DNA from: Gammaproteobacteria bacterium
Lineage (GTDB): Bacteria; Pseudomonadota; Gammaproteobacteria; Steroidobacterales; Woeseiaceae
Direction of reading: 5' to 3'
Length of the DNA stretch: 43,871 bases
NCBI GenBank assembly: GCA_029861535.1
Contig: JAOTZC010000019.1
Location: 1-43,871, forward strand
Position 1 is the first letter of the stretch. Each line of letters begins with the position of its first letter. A program made the translations under genes and the position numbers. The notes under the pieces were generated by a model that worked only from the letters and a program-made list of their open reading frames with translations, ran no database searches and was not told the origin of the DNA. Below, in pieces: positions 1 through 7,409 of the stretch.

Positions 1-651
1 GTTCGGATTTAGTCCATTGGGATCGACCAAAGTCCGGGCGATCGAACGATCGGCGCGACTTTCCTTAATTACGTTTATCAAGCTGGCAATAGTGCCACCG
101 CTTGCGCCGCCCTTGGTCGCCTTAACGAACATGGCGATCGCCGTACAATATTGATCGTGTCGCTGCTTTGCTGCACGCTGGAGAAACCAAACACCGATAT
201 CCATCGGCACCGAATCGAATCCACAGCAGTGCACGATTTTGGCGCCAGATTGTTGAGCATCTTCGTTGTGCCGATCGATCATTTGTCGGATCCACTGCAC
301 CTCGCCGGCCAGGTCACAGTAGTGGGTGCCGTTTGCAACGCAGGCAGCGACCAGTGCCGAGCCGTATTTCGCGTACGGCCCCACCGTCGTAATAACAACC
401 CGAGTGCGTGACGTCAGCTCCGCTAGTTTCTGTTCGTCAAAGCTATCGGCGACGATCGTTGGCAACGTTGCCGCTCGATCTCCGAGCGACGTCTTTAATA
501 CGAGCAGCTTGTTTTCGTCACGTGCCGCAATTGCCCAGCGCAACGATGAGCCGACACCATATTGCGACAGCAGGTATTCCACCACCAATACGCCGGTAAA
601 ACCGGTCGCCCCGAATACGACAACGTCAAACTCCCGTTCGTCCGAACTCAT
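1..651 (-). CDS. Saccharopine dehydrogenase-like NAD(P) oxidoreductase, 3'-truncated by the window edge
   Basis: This minus-strand frame starts with ATG at 651 and is open to base 1, giving 217 N-terminal residues. Residues 8-18 read VVVFGATGFTG, a Rossmann NAD(P)-binding loop. Further on are TTVGPYAKYGSALV and the block HCCGFDSVPMD. Both blocks are typical of the saccharopine dehydrogenase-like family (COG3268), which includes the mycobacterial trans-acting enoyl reductases. Full members are about 400 residues, so roughly half is missing. The substrate cannot be told from sequence; these proteins are usually reductases acting on lipid or polyketide-like substrates. The start overlaps the stop of the upstream acetyltransferase as ATGA (648-651), so the two are probably translationally coupled. 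Confidence 0.85.
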   Translation of the reverse strand, partial: MSSDEREFDVVVFGATGFTGVLVVEYLLSQYGVGSSLRWAIAARDENKLLVLKTSLGDRAATLPTIVADSFDEQKLAELTSRTRVVITTVGPYAKYGSALVAACVANGTHYCDLAGEVQWIRQMIDRHNEDAQQSGAKIVHCCGFDSVPMDIGVWFLQRAAKQRHDQYCTAIAMFVKATKGGASGGTIASLINVIKESRADRSIARTLVDPNGLNPN

Positions 652-1136
652 AGCTTCAACTCCATAAGAGCGACTTCATTCTTGCCGTCGTCGATGGCTA
701 GCGAGCCAACCTGGTGGAACCCCATACCTTCGTGAAAACGCATGGATGATTCGTTCGGTGGTTTGAGATTTACCTCGCAGGTCATCACGGAGATCGAATC
801 GGGCAAATTGGCGCGAAAATCATCGTACAGTTTTGACGCTAGCCCGGATCGGCGTGCATGATCGGCAACCGCCACTCTGTCTACATAGCCGAAATCGTCA
901 TAGTGTCGGCAAAACCAAAGATAATTCGGGCTGTTATAGTCTGAGCCGGGCCTTAGGCCGATGAGAAAAGCCGCCAGTCGATCATTGTCCTCTGCGATCC
1001 GAAAATAGGCAGCCTGATCTGCGAACCACCGCATTTGTTCGATTGTTATGCTGTTCACGGCCGGCACGACGGACTCATTGAGCTCCAGAACTGCGTCAAG
1101 ATCTGTGTGCGAGACATCGCGTAGATTGAATAGCAT
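648..1136 (-). CDS. GNAT family N-acetyltransferase
   Basis: A 162-residue protein with a GNAT fold. The acetyl-CoA binding motif A is visible as VAVADHARRSGLASKLYDDF (Q/R-x-x-G-x-A form), and a late helix reads SSMRFHEGMGFHQVG, which matches the usual C-terminal N-x-x-A-x-x-F-Y-x-x-x-G-F region. I chose ATG 1136 because an upstream start at 1217 would add 27 low-complexity residues across the promoter palindrome and poly-T tract, and the conserved fold begins at NLRDVSHTDLDAV. No strong Shine-Dalgarno sequence precedes it. The acceptor substrate (amine, peptide or antibiotic) is unknown. It overlaps the downstream oxidoreductase by ATGA, suggesting a two-gene transcript that may modify related substrates. 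Confidence 0.85.
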   Translation of the reverse strand: MLFNLRDVSHTDLDAVLELNESVVPAVNSITIEQMRWFADQAAYFRIAEDNDRLAAFLIGLRPGSDYNSPNYLWFCRHYDDFGYVDRVAVADHARRSGLASKLYDDFRANLPDSISVMTCEVNLKPPNESSMRFHEGMGFHQVGSLAIDDGKNEVALMELKL

Positions 1137-1197
1137 TGGCGAAGTGTAAGAGGAATGGTCTGAGCCCGCAAAATGGGACGGGTTTTTTTTGTGGAAG

Positions 1198-1218
1198 TTT
1201 GGCGTATAATGCGCCAAA
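1198..1218. promoter_or_regulatory. Palindrome TTTGGCG-N7-CGCCAAA enclosing a TATAAT box
   Basis: Seven-base arms 1198-1204 and 1212-1218 are perfect inverted repeats. The seven-base spacer is TATAATG, so a consensus -10 hexamer (1205-1210) sits exactly between the arms. Read on the plus strand it would start transcription near 1217, ahead of the lipoprotein gene at 1355; on the minus strand TTATAC could serve the GNAT gene. No good -35 is visible: a T8 tract lies at 1183-1190. The geometry is that of an operator occluding a promoter. The regulator is unknown. Confidence 0.55.
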
Positions 1219-1354
1219 GCGGCGCTCGACGTCAGTCGAATTCCAAGACCGCTCGCAATATTCGATTTACTCGCCAGTTAGTCATGGATGTCGGTTTACT
1301 GACGTCTACTTGTTCGTTTTTATGGCGGGGCCTGATCCCGTAAGGAAGCATCTG

Positions 1355-3109
1355 ATGTTCAAGAGTATTGGTCCGCGCGCGGTATTCATTGCCGTCCTTA
1401 GCGTCGTTATTTTGGGTGCCTGTAAAGATGGCACCTCTGTCTCCCCCGAGTTGGCGTCTGAGGACAGCATCCTACGTTTTGTGCCAGCCGGCACGCCGTA
1501 TCTTTTCGCAACCGGCACACCGCTGCCGGACGAAATGCTCGACAAGTTTGAGCCCAAAGTTGACGAAATGCTTAAAGCCTACCAGGTCGTATTTCGCGAG
1601 GTGTTCCGGTCCATGGTCGCAAAGAACAGCGGCGATATGAGCGAGGATGACATACAGCGCTTTTCTGCAGTTGTCGACGAGCTGACGTCATTGTTGTCGA
1701 TAGACGGTTTGCGCAATGCAGGCTTTGAACGCGGCTCGCAACTGGCACTGTTTGGTAACGGCTTGCTGCCTGTTATGCGGATCGAAGTCAGCGATGAGAA
1801 AAAGTTCGATGCCGCCATTGCGCGTATGGAAGAGGCCGCTGGAGAATCGATGAGTGTCGCGGAGCTCGACGGCAATTCTTATCGTTATGTTGGTGACGAT
1901 GACATAAGGCTTGTCATCGGGGCATTCGATGGCACTGCCGTATTTTCAGTTGTTCCAGGCGGCTTCGACGACGATCAGACGCGGCAATTGTTGGGGCTAA
2001 CGTTGCCGGACACGAGTATTGCTGAAACGAGCACTGTCGCCGATATCATCTCGACCTACGACTACACGGATCATTATGTTGGTTTTATCGATGCGCGACG
2101 AATAGCTTCAACGTTTATCGACTCGCCAACAGGTTTGGATGTCGCGCTACTCGCGTCGATGGAACACGATGCCGACGAGATTTCTGATGTTTGCAAAGCG
2201 GAGATTCGCGAGGTCGTCGAGATAGCGCCGCGATTGGTAATCGGTTACGACGAGGTGAGTCTCGATGCGTTGAGTGGCTCGATGGTTGTCGAGATGCGGG
2301 ATGACATCGCGACGGGTTTGTCGACGGTCTCAGCACCGGTCCCGGGCCTTGGCCAGGATCCCGGTGGGCTGTTGTCCATGGGAGTCAGTTTCAATCTGCT
2401 GGCGTTGCGTGAGTTCTACGAGGCGCGGCTCGATGCGATGGAAGCCGATCCGTTTGAATGCGAATATTTCGAGGATCTGCAGGCCGGTGTCGCCAAAGGT
2501 CGCGCAGCGTTGAACCAGCCTATGCCGCCGTTTGTCTACGGCCTGCGTGGCTTCAATGCTGTCGTTGACGATATTAGTGACTTCGACATGGCGAACGATA
2601 AGCCGCCCGAAAATGTCGAGGCCAGTGTCTTGGTTGCGTTGGAAGACGCGCAGACAATGGTGGCAATGGGCGCTATGTTCAGTCCCGAACTCGCAGGGAT
2701 GGACCTACAGCCTGACGGCGTGCCGGTCCAGCTGGATCTGCCTCAACTTCAGGCCGTGGGAGATGTCGTGTATGCCGCCATGCTGCAGGACGCTGTCGCT
2801 ATTTCGGTCGGTTCAAACGCGGAGTCACGTGTGAAATCCGTGCTTAACGCGGATTCAGTGCAGCCGCCGCCAATGTTCAGCATGACGATGGACGCCGGCC
2901 GCTATTACGCGCTGATCGCTCAAAGCATTATGGTGGACAGGTACGGCAATGACGATGAGGGCACAAAACTGGAATTGTCGTTGGCCTCTCGCGAAGCATT
3001 GCGCGATGCGATGCTGGTTATTGGTGACATGTACGATCGCATGGCATTCGATATTCGCTTTACCGAACGCGGCATGGAACTGGATTCACGCGTTACACTG
3101 AAGGACTAA
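1355..3109 (+). CDS. Large hypothetical outer-membrane lipoprotein
   Basis: A 584-residue protein I do not recognise. Residues 1-23 form a lipoprotein signal: basic start, hydrophobic stretch and lipobox L20-G-A-C23. Lys at +2 argues for outer-membrane sorting. The mature part is acidic, with no other obvious membrane segment. It begins with an LRFVPAGTPYLFATGTPLP block and has repeated beta-strand/acidic-loop stretches, resembling DUF3352-like proteins in general style, but I cannot assign a family. ATG 1355 is preceded by AAGGAAG at 1342-1348 and places the signal peptide exactly at the N-terminus; the longer frame back to 1136 lacks one. The next gene starts 20 bases downstream and is also exported, so they may share a transcript. 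Confidence 0.85.
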   Translation: MFKSIGPRAVFIAVLSVVILGACKDGTSVSPELASEDSILRFVPAGTPYLFATGTPLPDEMLDKFEPKVDEMLKAYQVVFREVFRSMVAKNSGDMSEDDIQRFSAVVDELTSLLSIDGLRNAGFERGSQLALFGNGLLPVMRIEVSDEKKFDAAIARMEEAAGESMSVAELDGNSYRYVGDDDIRLVIGAFDGTAVFSVVPGGFDDDQTRQLLGLTLPDTSIAETSTVADIISTYDYTDHYVGFIDARRIASTFIDSPTGLDVALLASMEHDADEISDVCKAEIREVVEIAPRLVIGYDEVSLDALSGSMVVEMRDDIATGLSTVSAPVPGLGQDPGGLLSMGVSFNLLALREFYEARLDAMEADPFECEYFEDLQAGVAKGRAALNQPMPPFVYGLRGFNAVVDDISDFDMANDKPPENVEASVLVALEDAQTMVAMGAMFSPELAGMDLQPDGVPVQLDLPQLQAVGDVVYAAMLQDAVAISVGSNAESRVKSVLNADSVQPPPMFSMTMDAGRYYALIAQSIMVDRYGNDDEGTKLELSLASREALRDAMLVIGDMYDRMAFDIRFTERGMELDSRVTLKD

Positions 3110-3128
3110 TTCTAGCGGCGCACGTGTG

Positions 3129-3671
3129 ATGAAAATACGTCTGCTGGTTGTTTTTCTGCTCGGGTCTTGTGCGATTGCGGGCGAGCCCGAGGCAGAACCG
3201 CTCACGTCCCTGAAGGTCGATATTGCAGAAGTCGCTGCGGCAGGCGACGTTTTGCCGGTCGATGGCATTACGTCATCCGGACAGCCGGATGCGGACGCAC
3301 TGAAAGTGTTCCGTGATAGTGGTTACGCGGCGGTCATCGATCTTCGTGGCGACGCGGAAAATCGCGGGTTAGACGAGCGGGCCGTGGTCGAGAAACTAGG
3401 CATGCAGTATGTGCCGTTTCCTGTCGTCGGCCGAGACGCGATCAATTTCGATACGGCGAAGCAACTCGATCAGCTTATCCAGGATCAGCATGGTCCAGTG
3501 CTGATTCACTGTGGTAGTGGCAATCGCGTTGGCGCAATGCTTGCGCTAATCAAAAGCCTTGATGGCGCGGATGACGAACAAGCCATTCTGATCGGAAAAG
3601 AAGGCGGGTTGACGCGTCTGGAGCCCGTTGTCCGTGAGCGGCTTCGTGACAAATCAACGCGTGAAGAATAA
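3129..3671 (+). CDS. Secreted DUF442-like (protein tyrosine phosphatase fold) protein
   Basis: A 180-residue protein. Residues 1-18 are an export signal, either type I (cleavage after AIA) or a lipoprotein signal with LGSC. The mature domain matches the beta-lactamase-hydrolase-like / DUF442 phosphatase fold: GITSSGQPDADALKVFRDSG, then AAVIDLRGDAENRG, then the P-loop VLIHCGSGNRVGAMLALI. The active-site loop is H-C-x4-R, as in DUF442 and rhodanese-like loops, rather than the C-x5-R of classical tyrosine phosphatases. Family members act on phosphoesters or sulfur species; the substrate here is unknown. ATG 3129 follows a possible GTG at 3126. It probably lies in one operon with the upstream lipoprotein. 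Confidence 0.82.
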   Translation: MKIRLLVVFLLGSCAIAGEPEAEPLTSLKVDIAEVAAAGDVLPVDGITSSGQPDADALKVFRDSGYAAVIDLRGDAENRGLDERAVVEKLGMQYVPFPVVGRDAINFDTAKQLDQLIQDQHGPVLIHCGSGNRVGAMLALIKSLDGADDEQAILIGKEGGLTRLEPVVRERLRDKSTREE

Positions 3672-3698
3672 CGCGTCGCGTCGCTTTTCGCCCCGCGC

Positions 3699-3704
3699 TA
3701 CAAT
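3699..3704 (+). promoter_or_regulatory. Candidate -10 box (TACAAT) placing the start site at the oxygenase start codon
   Basis: TACAAT at 3699-3704 ends four bases before the first ATG (3708). A start site 6-8 bases downstream would fall at 3711-3712, on the tandem ATGATG at 3708-3713, implying a leaderless transcript. No Shine-Dalgarno sequence is present, and no convincing -35 is visible. Confidence 0.4.
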
Positions 3705-3707
3705 TAG

Positions 3708-4352
3708 ATGATGAAGCATCAAACGATTCCTCTTTTTGCGTTGCCTGTCACTCGAATAGATGTTGATTGTGACGGGATTGCAGAGTTTTTTGATTCCGTC
3801 GTGAAACCATCGAAAGGGCGAAGTAATACCGATGGTACAACCGGATATGCAACACCTCTGATTCATTATCATAATGATCAAAATGTTTTTGACATTTATG
3901 ATGAGTTGAAAGATTTCGGCGACCGCATTCTGGAAGCATCCAATTTCGTTTATCGTAATGTCATGAACCATGATACCGAGTTACGTATCACTAATGCATG
4001 GTTCAATGAGTGTGATGTTGGTGGTCGGCAATATATGCACAATCATTGTAATAGCGCGATCAGTGGCACTATATACTTGCGTACGGATCAACACTCTTAT
4101 CTTCAGTTTCATTCACCGTATGGAATGAATGACTTCGGCAATCTGCTGCTCGATGAACCGAATACCAAACGGCCCAATCAATTTGGATACAGTCATCATT
4201 TCAAGATAGTCACCTACAAGGTTGAAGATGGCGCCTGTCTTTTCTGGCCTTCACATCTGAGGCATGGATATACTGAAAATCTTACTCCACAGCGATTGTC
4301 GCTATCGTTTAATTTTCTGCCCACGACGTTCAACTGCGTTTATAAGTCATAA
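3708..4352 (+). CDS. Putative 2OG-Fe(II) oxygenase, TIGR02466 type
   Basis: A 214-residue protein (213 if the second ATG, 3711, is used). The family pattern is clear: an opening TIPLFALPVTRI, a central YMHNHCNSAISGTIYL block with metal-ligand candidates H111 and H113, and a C-terminal block LFWPSHLRHGYTENL followed by QRLSLSFNFLP, giving H186 as third ligand and R196 for 2-oxoglutarate. Such enzymes hydroxylate unknown substrates and are frequent in marine phages and bacteria. Base composition is unlike the neighbours: a hand count gives about 39% GC over 3781-3960 versus about 55% over 3301-3360. Together with the isolated position this suggests horizontal acquisition. The start lacks a ribosome binding site. 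Confidence 0.85.
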   Translation: MMKHQTIPLFALPVTRIDVDCDGIAEFFDSVVKPSKGRSNTDGTTGYATPLIHYHNDQNVFDIYDELKDFGDRILEASNFVYRNVMNHDTELRITNAWFNECDVGGRQYMHNHCNSAISGTIYLRTDQHSYLQFHSPYGMNDFGNLLLDEPNTKRPNQFGYSHHFKIVTYKVEDGACLFWPSHLRHGYTENLTPQRLSLSFNFLPTTFNCVYKS

Positions 4353-4422
4353 GAGATACGTTCGAAAACGACAGGTCGATTTCGGGCATAACGCTCGTTT
4401 GCTTCTCGCCTGACGACAAATG

Positions 4423-4445
4423 AAAAGGCCCCCATAAAGGGGGCC
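4423..4445 (-). terminator. Rho-independent terminator of ssrA
   Basis: On the minus strand, a perfect seven-base stem GGCCCCC/GGGGGCC (4439-4445 with 4427-4433), a five-base loop, then TTTT from 4426 to 4423. It starts 12 bases past the CCA end of tmRNA. Confidence 0.85.
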
Positions 4446-4456
4446 GTCTCATTTGT

Positions 4457-4818
4457 TGGTGGAGGTGGCGAGAATCGAACTCGCGTCCGCAAGCCCTCCG
4501 CTCCAAGGTCTACATGCTTATACCGTCTTTAATCTCGTTGCGGGCTACCCGACGGGCAGGGACAACCTACAACCAGTTCGGTGAAGATTTAACGGTCGAG
4601 ACCCCGAACAAGCCTCTTGCGCGGTCCCGTGAAGTCGACCCCTGGGATCCGGACGCACGGGCACGTGCCGGCCAGAGGGCACTAAGCTGGTTTTTAAGCA
4701 GCTAGTGCGTAGTTGTCGTCGTTGGCAACTATAGGTTTTACAGCTGGATTTACGAGGTAGTCTGTGCCTCGGCATGCACTTAGAGGTTCGTGACCCACGT
4801 CGAAGCCATGTCACCCCC
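4457..4818 (-). ncRNA. ssrA: Transfer-messenger RNA (tmRNA)
   Basis: A 362-base RNA. The 5' end GGGGGTG (4818 down to 4812) pairs with CACCTCC near the 3' end, followed by A and an encoded CCA (4459-4457). The T-arm GGCGAGAATCGAACTCGC is read on the plus strand at 4468-4485. The tag open reading frame lies in the 5' third. The RNA works with SmpB to release stalled ribosomes and mark the nascent peptide for proteolysis. smpB lies immediately upstream on the same strand; its stop codon is inside the first eight bases of this gene. Confidence 0.97.
4694..4726 (-). other. tmRNA proteolysis-tag reading frame (ANDDNYALAA)
   Basis: From the resume codon GCC (4726-4724) the frame reads A-N-D-D-N-Y-A-L-A-A and ends in TAA (4696-4694). 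The ALAA terminus is the ClpXP/ClpAP degron. The same tag is known in Pseudomonas and other gammaproteobacteria. Confidence 0.95.
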
Positions 4819-5407
4819 ATAGAGCAACCAGTGTAGGGGCAAATCGCCGCAATACAATGACCTGACGTCGATATTGATCAAGATTTATTCGATAAAATAC
4901 TTTAACTAGTATCGGTAATTCATTGTTTTGTAACTCTCGTTTGAGAATGCGAGCTTTTTGCCGTTGCCAATCGCGGTCCTTGCTGGTGGCGCGCTTATCG
5001 TGCTGCTTTTTGCCCTTGGCGAGACCGATCTCGAGTTTGGCTCGGCCTCTGGTCCAATGCAGATCCAGTGGCACGAGGGTATAGCCCTTGCGTTCGACCT
5101 GTCCTGTCAGCCGGTCGAGTTCGGTTCGGTGCAGTAGCAATTTGCGGGTGCGAGTCGGGTCCGCGTGCAGGTGCGTGGACGTGGTCGTGAGCGGCGTGAA
5201 ATGTGCGCCGATCAGCTGGGCTTCGCCGTTTTTGACATGCACATAGGCCTCTGTCAGCTGCGCGTTGCCGGCACGCAGGCTCTTAACCTCCCAGCCCTCG
5301 AGCGCCAGGCCCGCCTCAAAGCTGTCCTCGATGAAATAGTCATGCCGGGCGCGCCGGTTGACGGCGATGACTTTTCCGCTGGATTTGTTGTGCGTTTTTT
5401 TACTCAT
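4811..5407 (-). CDS. smpB: SsrA-binding protein SmpB with C-terminal extension
   Basis: A 198-residue SmpB. The beta-barrel core is typical: [20 protein letters not shown], then [12 protein letters not shown], then GKKQHDKR near residue 137, and [14 protein letters not shown] ending at about residue 157, where SmpB proteins normally stop (about 160). Here the frame continues about 41 residues through DNA of about 30% GC (4861-4920, hand count) and terminates at TGA 4813-4811, which is bases 6-8 of ssrA. The tail contains the ssrA promoter. Either the native stop was lost recently or there is a frameshift. ATG 5407 is preferred over the in-frame ATG at 5446 because a TATAAT box (5445-5450) overlaps the latter. 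SmpB delivers tmRNA to the empty A site. Confidence 0.95.
   Translation of the reverse strand: MSKKTHNKSSGKVIAVNRRARHDYFIEDSFEAGLALEGWEVKSLRAGNAQLTEAYVHVKNGEAQLIGAHFTPLTTTSTHLHADPTRTRKLLLHRTELDRLTGQVERKGYTLVPLDLHWTRGRAKLEIGLAKGKKQHDKRATSKDRDWQRQKARILKRELQNNELPILVKVFYRINLDQYRRQVIVLRRFAPTLVALWG
4830..4857 (-). promoter_or_regulatory. ssrA promoter, inside the smpB 3' end
   Basis: On the minus strand, -35 TTGTAT (4857-4852), a 16-base spacer and -10 TACACT (4835-4830). Predicted initiation near 4823 is a few bases before the mature 5' end at 4818. The whole promoter is inside the extended smpB reading frame. Confidence 0.6.
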
Positions 5408-5444
5408 ACCGCTTTGCCCTACGGGGCATCGATTGTGCGCGGGC

Positions 5445-5450
5445 ATTATA
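5445..5450 (-). promoter_or_regulatory. smpB -10 box (TATAAT)
   Basis: A consensus TATAAT on the minus strand, in the context CCGTATAATGC, about 40 bases before the chosen smpB start. No clear -35. It overlaps an alternative upstream ATG, which decides the smpB start. Confidence 0.5.
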
Positions 5451-5494
5451 CGGATTTGGCCTGCGTCGTCTGCCGCGTAAATGGCATGAAATTA

Positions 5495-5523
5495 TTGTCA
5501 GGGTGCACGATTTATATAAGAAT
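5495..5523 (+). promoter_or_regulatory. Candidate promoter of the symporter gene
   Basis: TTGTCA at 5495-5500 and an AT-rich -10 region TAAGAAT (5517-5523) with a 16-17 base spacer, about 30 bases before the start codon, in the 145-base divergent gap with smpB. Confidence 0.4.
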
Positions 5524-5552
5524 CGCGGCTTTCGTTGCCGCAGAGAACAATA

Positions 5553-6923
5553 ATGCTGAGTCATCAGGCAAACGATGGGGGCAAACGAACCTCCTTGCAC
5601 GGACACTGGTCATCGAGGATGGCCTTCATACTGGCCGTGACCGGTTCTGCGGTCGGGTTGGGAAATGTCTGGAAATTTCCGTACATCGCCGGTCAAAACG
5701 GCGGTGGCGCATTCGTACTCGTGTATCTGGTGTGTGTTTTCGTAATCGGTATGCCAGTCATGATGTCGGAGGTTCTTATCGGCCGGCGTGGGCGCCGCAA
5801 CCCAATTGCTACGATGGGCCTGCTGGGTGAAGAGGAGGGCAGCTCGCGTCAATGGCAATGGGTCGGTGTGCTTGGCGTTTTAGCAGGAATTCTCATTCTG
5901 TCCTACTACAGCGTTATCGCCGGATGGGTTCTTGCGTACGTCGTGAAAAGCGCGACTGGTGAGTTCGCGGGAGCGAGCTCGGGACAGGTTACAGCGATTT
6001 TCACGCGATTTACCGGCGACTGGAGACTGGTAACCCTGAGTCACACCATATTCATGGGGCTCACCATTTTCGTGGTTGCTCGCGGCGTCGAACGGGGACT
6101 GGAGCAGGCGGTACGATTTATGGTTCCAGCCTTGCTGCTGTTGATGTTTGTATTGCTCGGTTACTCGATCAACTCGGGCTATTTCGCCGATGGCGTGAAC
6201 TTCCTGTTCACACCATCTTGGGACAAACTGACCTGGGGCAGCGTGCTCGCGGCGCTCGGCCAGGCTTTCTTCACGCTCAGTGTCGGCATGGGCGCAATCA
6301 TGGCTTATGGCGCTTATCTGCCTGAGGAGACCTCAATCACAGGCTCCTCGGCTGCGGTGGTTGTTGCTGACACCGGTATTGCAATGCTCGCGGGTTTGGT
6401 CATTTTCCCGCTGGTGTTCGCCAACGGCCTTAATCCGGCTGATGGTCCTGGGCTGGTTTTCGAAACGCTACCACTGGCGTTTGGCAAAATGGCCGGCGGT
6501 GTCGTTTTTTCAACTGTGTTCTTTGTGTTGCTGTCATTTGCGGCTTGGACGTCAGCGCTTGGACTTGTCGAACCGGCGGTAGCCTGGTTGGTCGAGCACT
6601 TCCACAAAACCAGAGCACAGGCTACCGTCGTCGTCGGTGGAATGATCTGGCTTGTTGGCCTTGGTTCGGTGCTGTCATTCAATGTTCTAAGTGATGTCAA
6701 ATTTCTTGCCGGAACGATCTTCGATAATGTCGACTATTTGACCAGCAACATCATGTTGCCGGCAGGCGGACTGTTGATCACGATATTTGCCGGCTGGGTC
6801 ATGTGCCGCAATTCGTCGGCGGATGAGTTGGGCGGATCCGGCGGGCTATACAAGACGTGGAGATTGCTGGCGCGATTCCTCGCGCCGATAGGCATCCTCA
6901 TCATTCTTGTCAATGCGATTTAA
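5553..6923 (+). CDS. Sodium-dependent neurotransmitter:sodium symporter family transporter
   Basis: A 456-residue inner-membrane protein of the SNF/NSS (LeuT-fold) family. The first membrane segment carries the signature GSAVGLGNVWKFPYIAGQ followed by NGGGAF, where the helix is unwound and Na+ and substrate bind. About 11-12 hydrophobic segments follow, as in bacterial NSS proteins. Members import amino acids with sodium; the substrate here cannot be named. ATG 5553 has AGAGAA at 5542-5547, and the family match begins about 20 residues later; the longer frame from TTG 5535 adds nothing conserved. It is divergent from smpB and is followed 35 bases later by ratA, which may share the transcript. 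Confidence 0.92.
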   Translation: MLSHQANDGGKRTSLHGHWSSRMAFILAVTGSAVGLGNVWKFPYIAGQNGGGAFVLVYLVCVFVIGMPVMMSEVLIGRRGRRNPIATMGLLGEEEGSSRQWQWVGVLGVLAGILILSYYSVIAGWVLAYVVKSATGEFAGASSGQVTAIFTRFTGDWRLVTLSHTIFMGLTIFVVARGVERGLEQAVRFMVPALLLLMFVLLGYSINSGYFADGVNFLFTPSWDKLTWGSVLAALGQAFFTLSVGMGAIMAYGAYLPEETSITGSSAAVVVADTGIAMLAGLVIFPLVFANGLNPADGPGLVFETLPLAFGKMAGGVVFSTVFFVLLSFAAWTSALGLVEPAVAWLVEHFHKTRAQATVVVGGMIWLVGLGSVLSFNVLSDVKFLAGTIFDNVDYLTSNIMLPAGGLLITIFAGWVMCRNSSADELGGSGGLYKTWRLLARFLAPIGILIILVNAI

Positions 6924-6958
6924 ACCGGTGTGGTGCCTCGCTGGCGCCAGCTAGAGTA

Positions 6959-7393
6959 ATGCGAAAAGTTAGTCGTAGTGCGCTGGTCCCTCATTCGGCA
7001 AGCGAGATGTTTGCGCTCGTCGACGATATCGAGTCATATCCTCAGTTTTTGCCGTGGTGCAGCGCTGCCACCGTGCATGAACGCGACGAATCCGTCGTCG
7101 ATGCGACGTTGAAACTTGAAAGTAGCGGTTTTTCAAAGTCATTTACGACGCGTAACACGCTGCGACGGGATGAAGCCATCAGTCTCGCGCTGCTAGGTGG
7201 GCCGTTTCGGCATCTGGACGGTGGTTGGCGGTTTCAACAACTGGGCGACGATGGCTGCAAGGTCTCTCTCAATCTCGAGTTCGAATTTGAGAGTCTTGTG
7301 ACGGACTTGGTATTTGGGCGCGTGTTCGAAGAAATTTGCACGTCGCTGGTGGATGCTTTTACAGAGCGCGCCAAGACGATATACGGCGAATAG
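6959..7393 (+). CDS. ratA: RatA / Coq10-like START-domain protein
   Basis: A 144-residue protein beginning MRKVSRSALVPHSASEMFALV, then DDIESYPQFLPWCSAATV, the hallmark of the RatA/Coq10 polyketide-cyclase-like START fold. Coq10 proteins bind ubiquinone-like lipids. E. coli RatA was described as a toxin blocking 70S assembly, but its standard neighbour RatB (RnfH) is not an antitoxin, and a quinone-related role is at least as likely here. ATG 6959 starts exactly at the conserved N-terminus; a longer frame from 6857 overlaps the symporter. It is followed 16 bases later by rnfH. In many gammaproteobacteria the ratA-rnfH pair lies between smpB and bamE, as it does here apart from the symporter. 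Confidence 0.9.
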   Translation: MRKVSRSALVPHSASEMFALVDDIESYPQFLPWCSAATVHERDESVVDATLKLESSGFSKSFTTRNTLRRDEAISLALLGGPFRHLDGGWRFQQLGDDGCKVSLNLEFEFESLVTDLVFGRVFEEICTSLVDAFTERAKTIYGE

Positions 7394-7409
7394 ATACGTG
7401 ACGACGTCG

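Noticed and set aside
1163..1190. Hairpin plus T8 resembling a plus-strand terminator
   Set aside because: The stem is six bases with a G-T pair and a ten-base loop, and no plus-strand gene lies upstream. The T tract may instead be part of promoter DNA.
4514..4820. Reading frames on either strand across 4514-4820
   Set aside because: The region is tmRNA; apart from the tag frame nothing here is coding.
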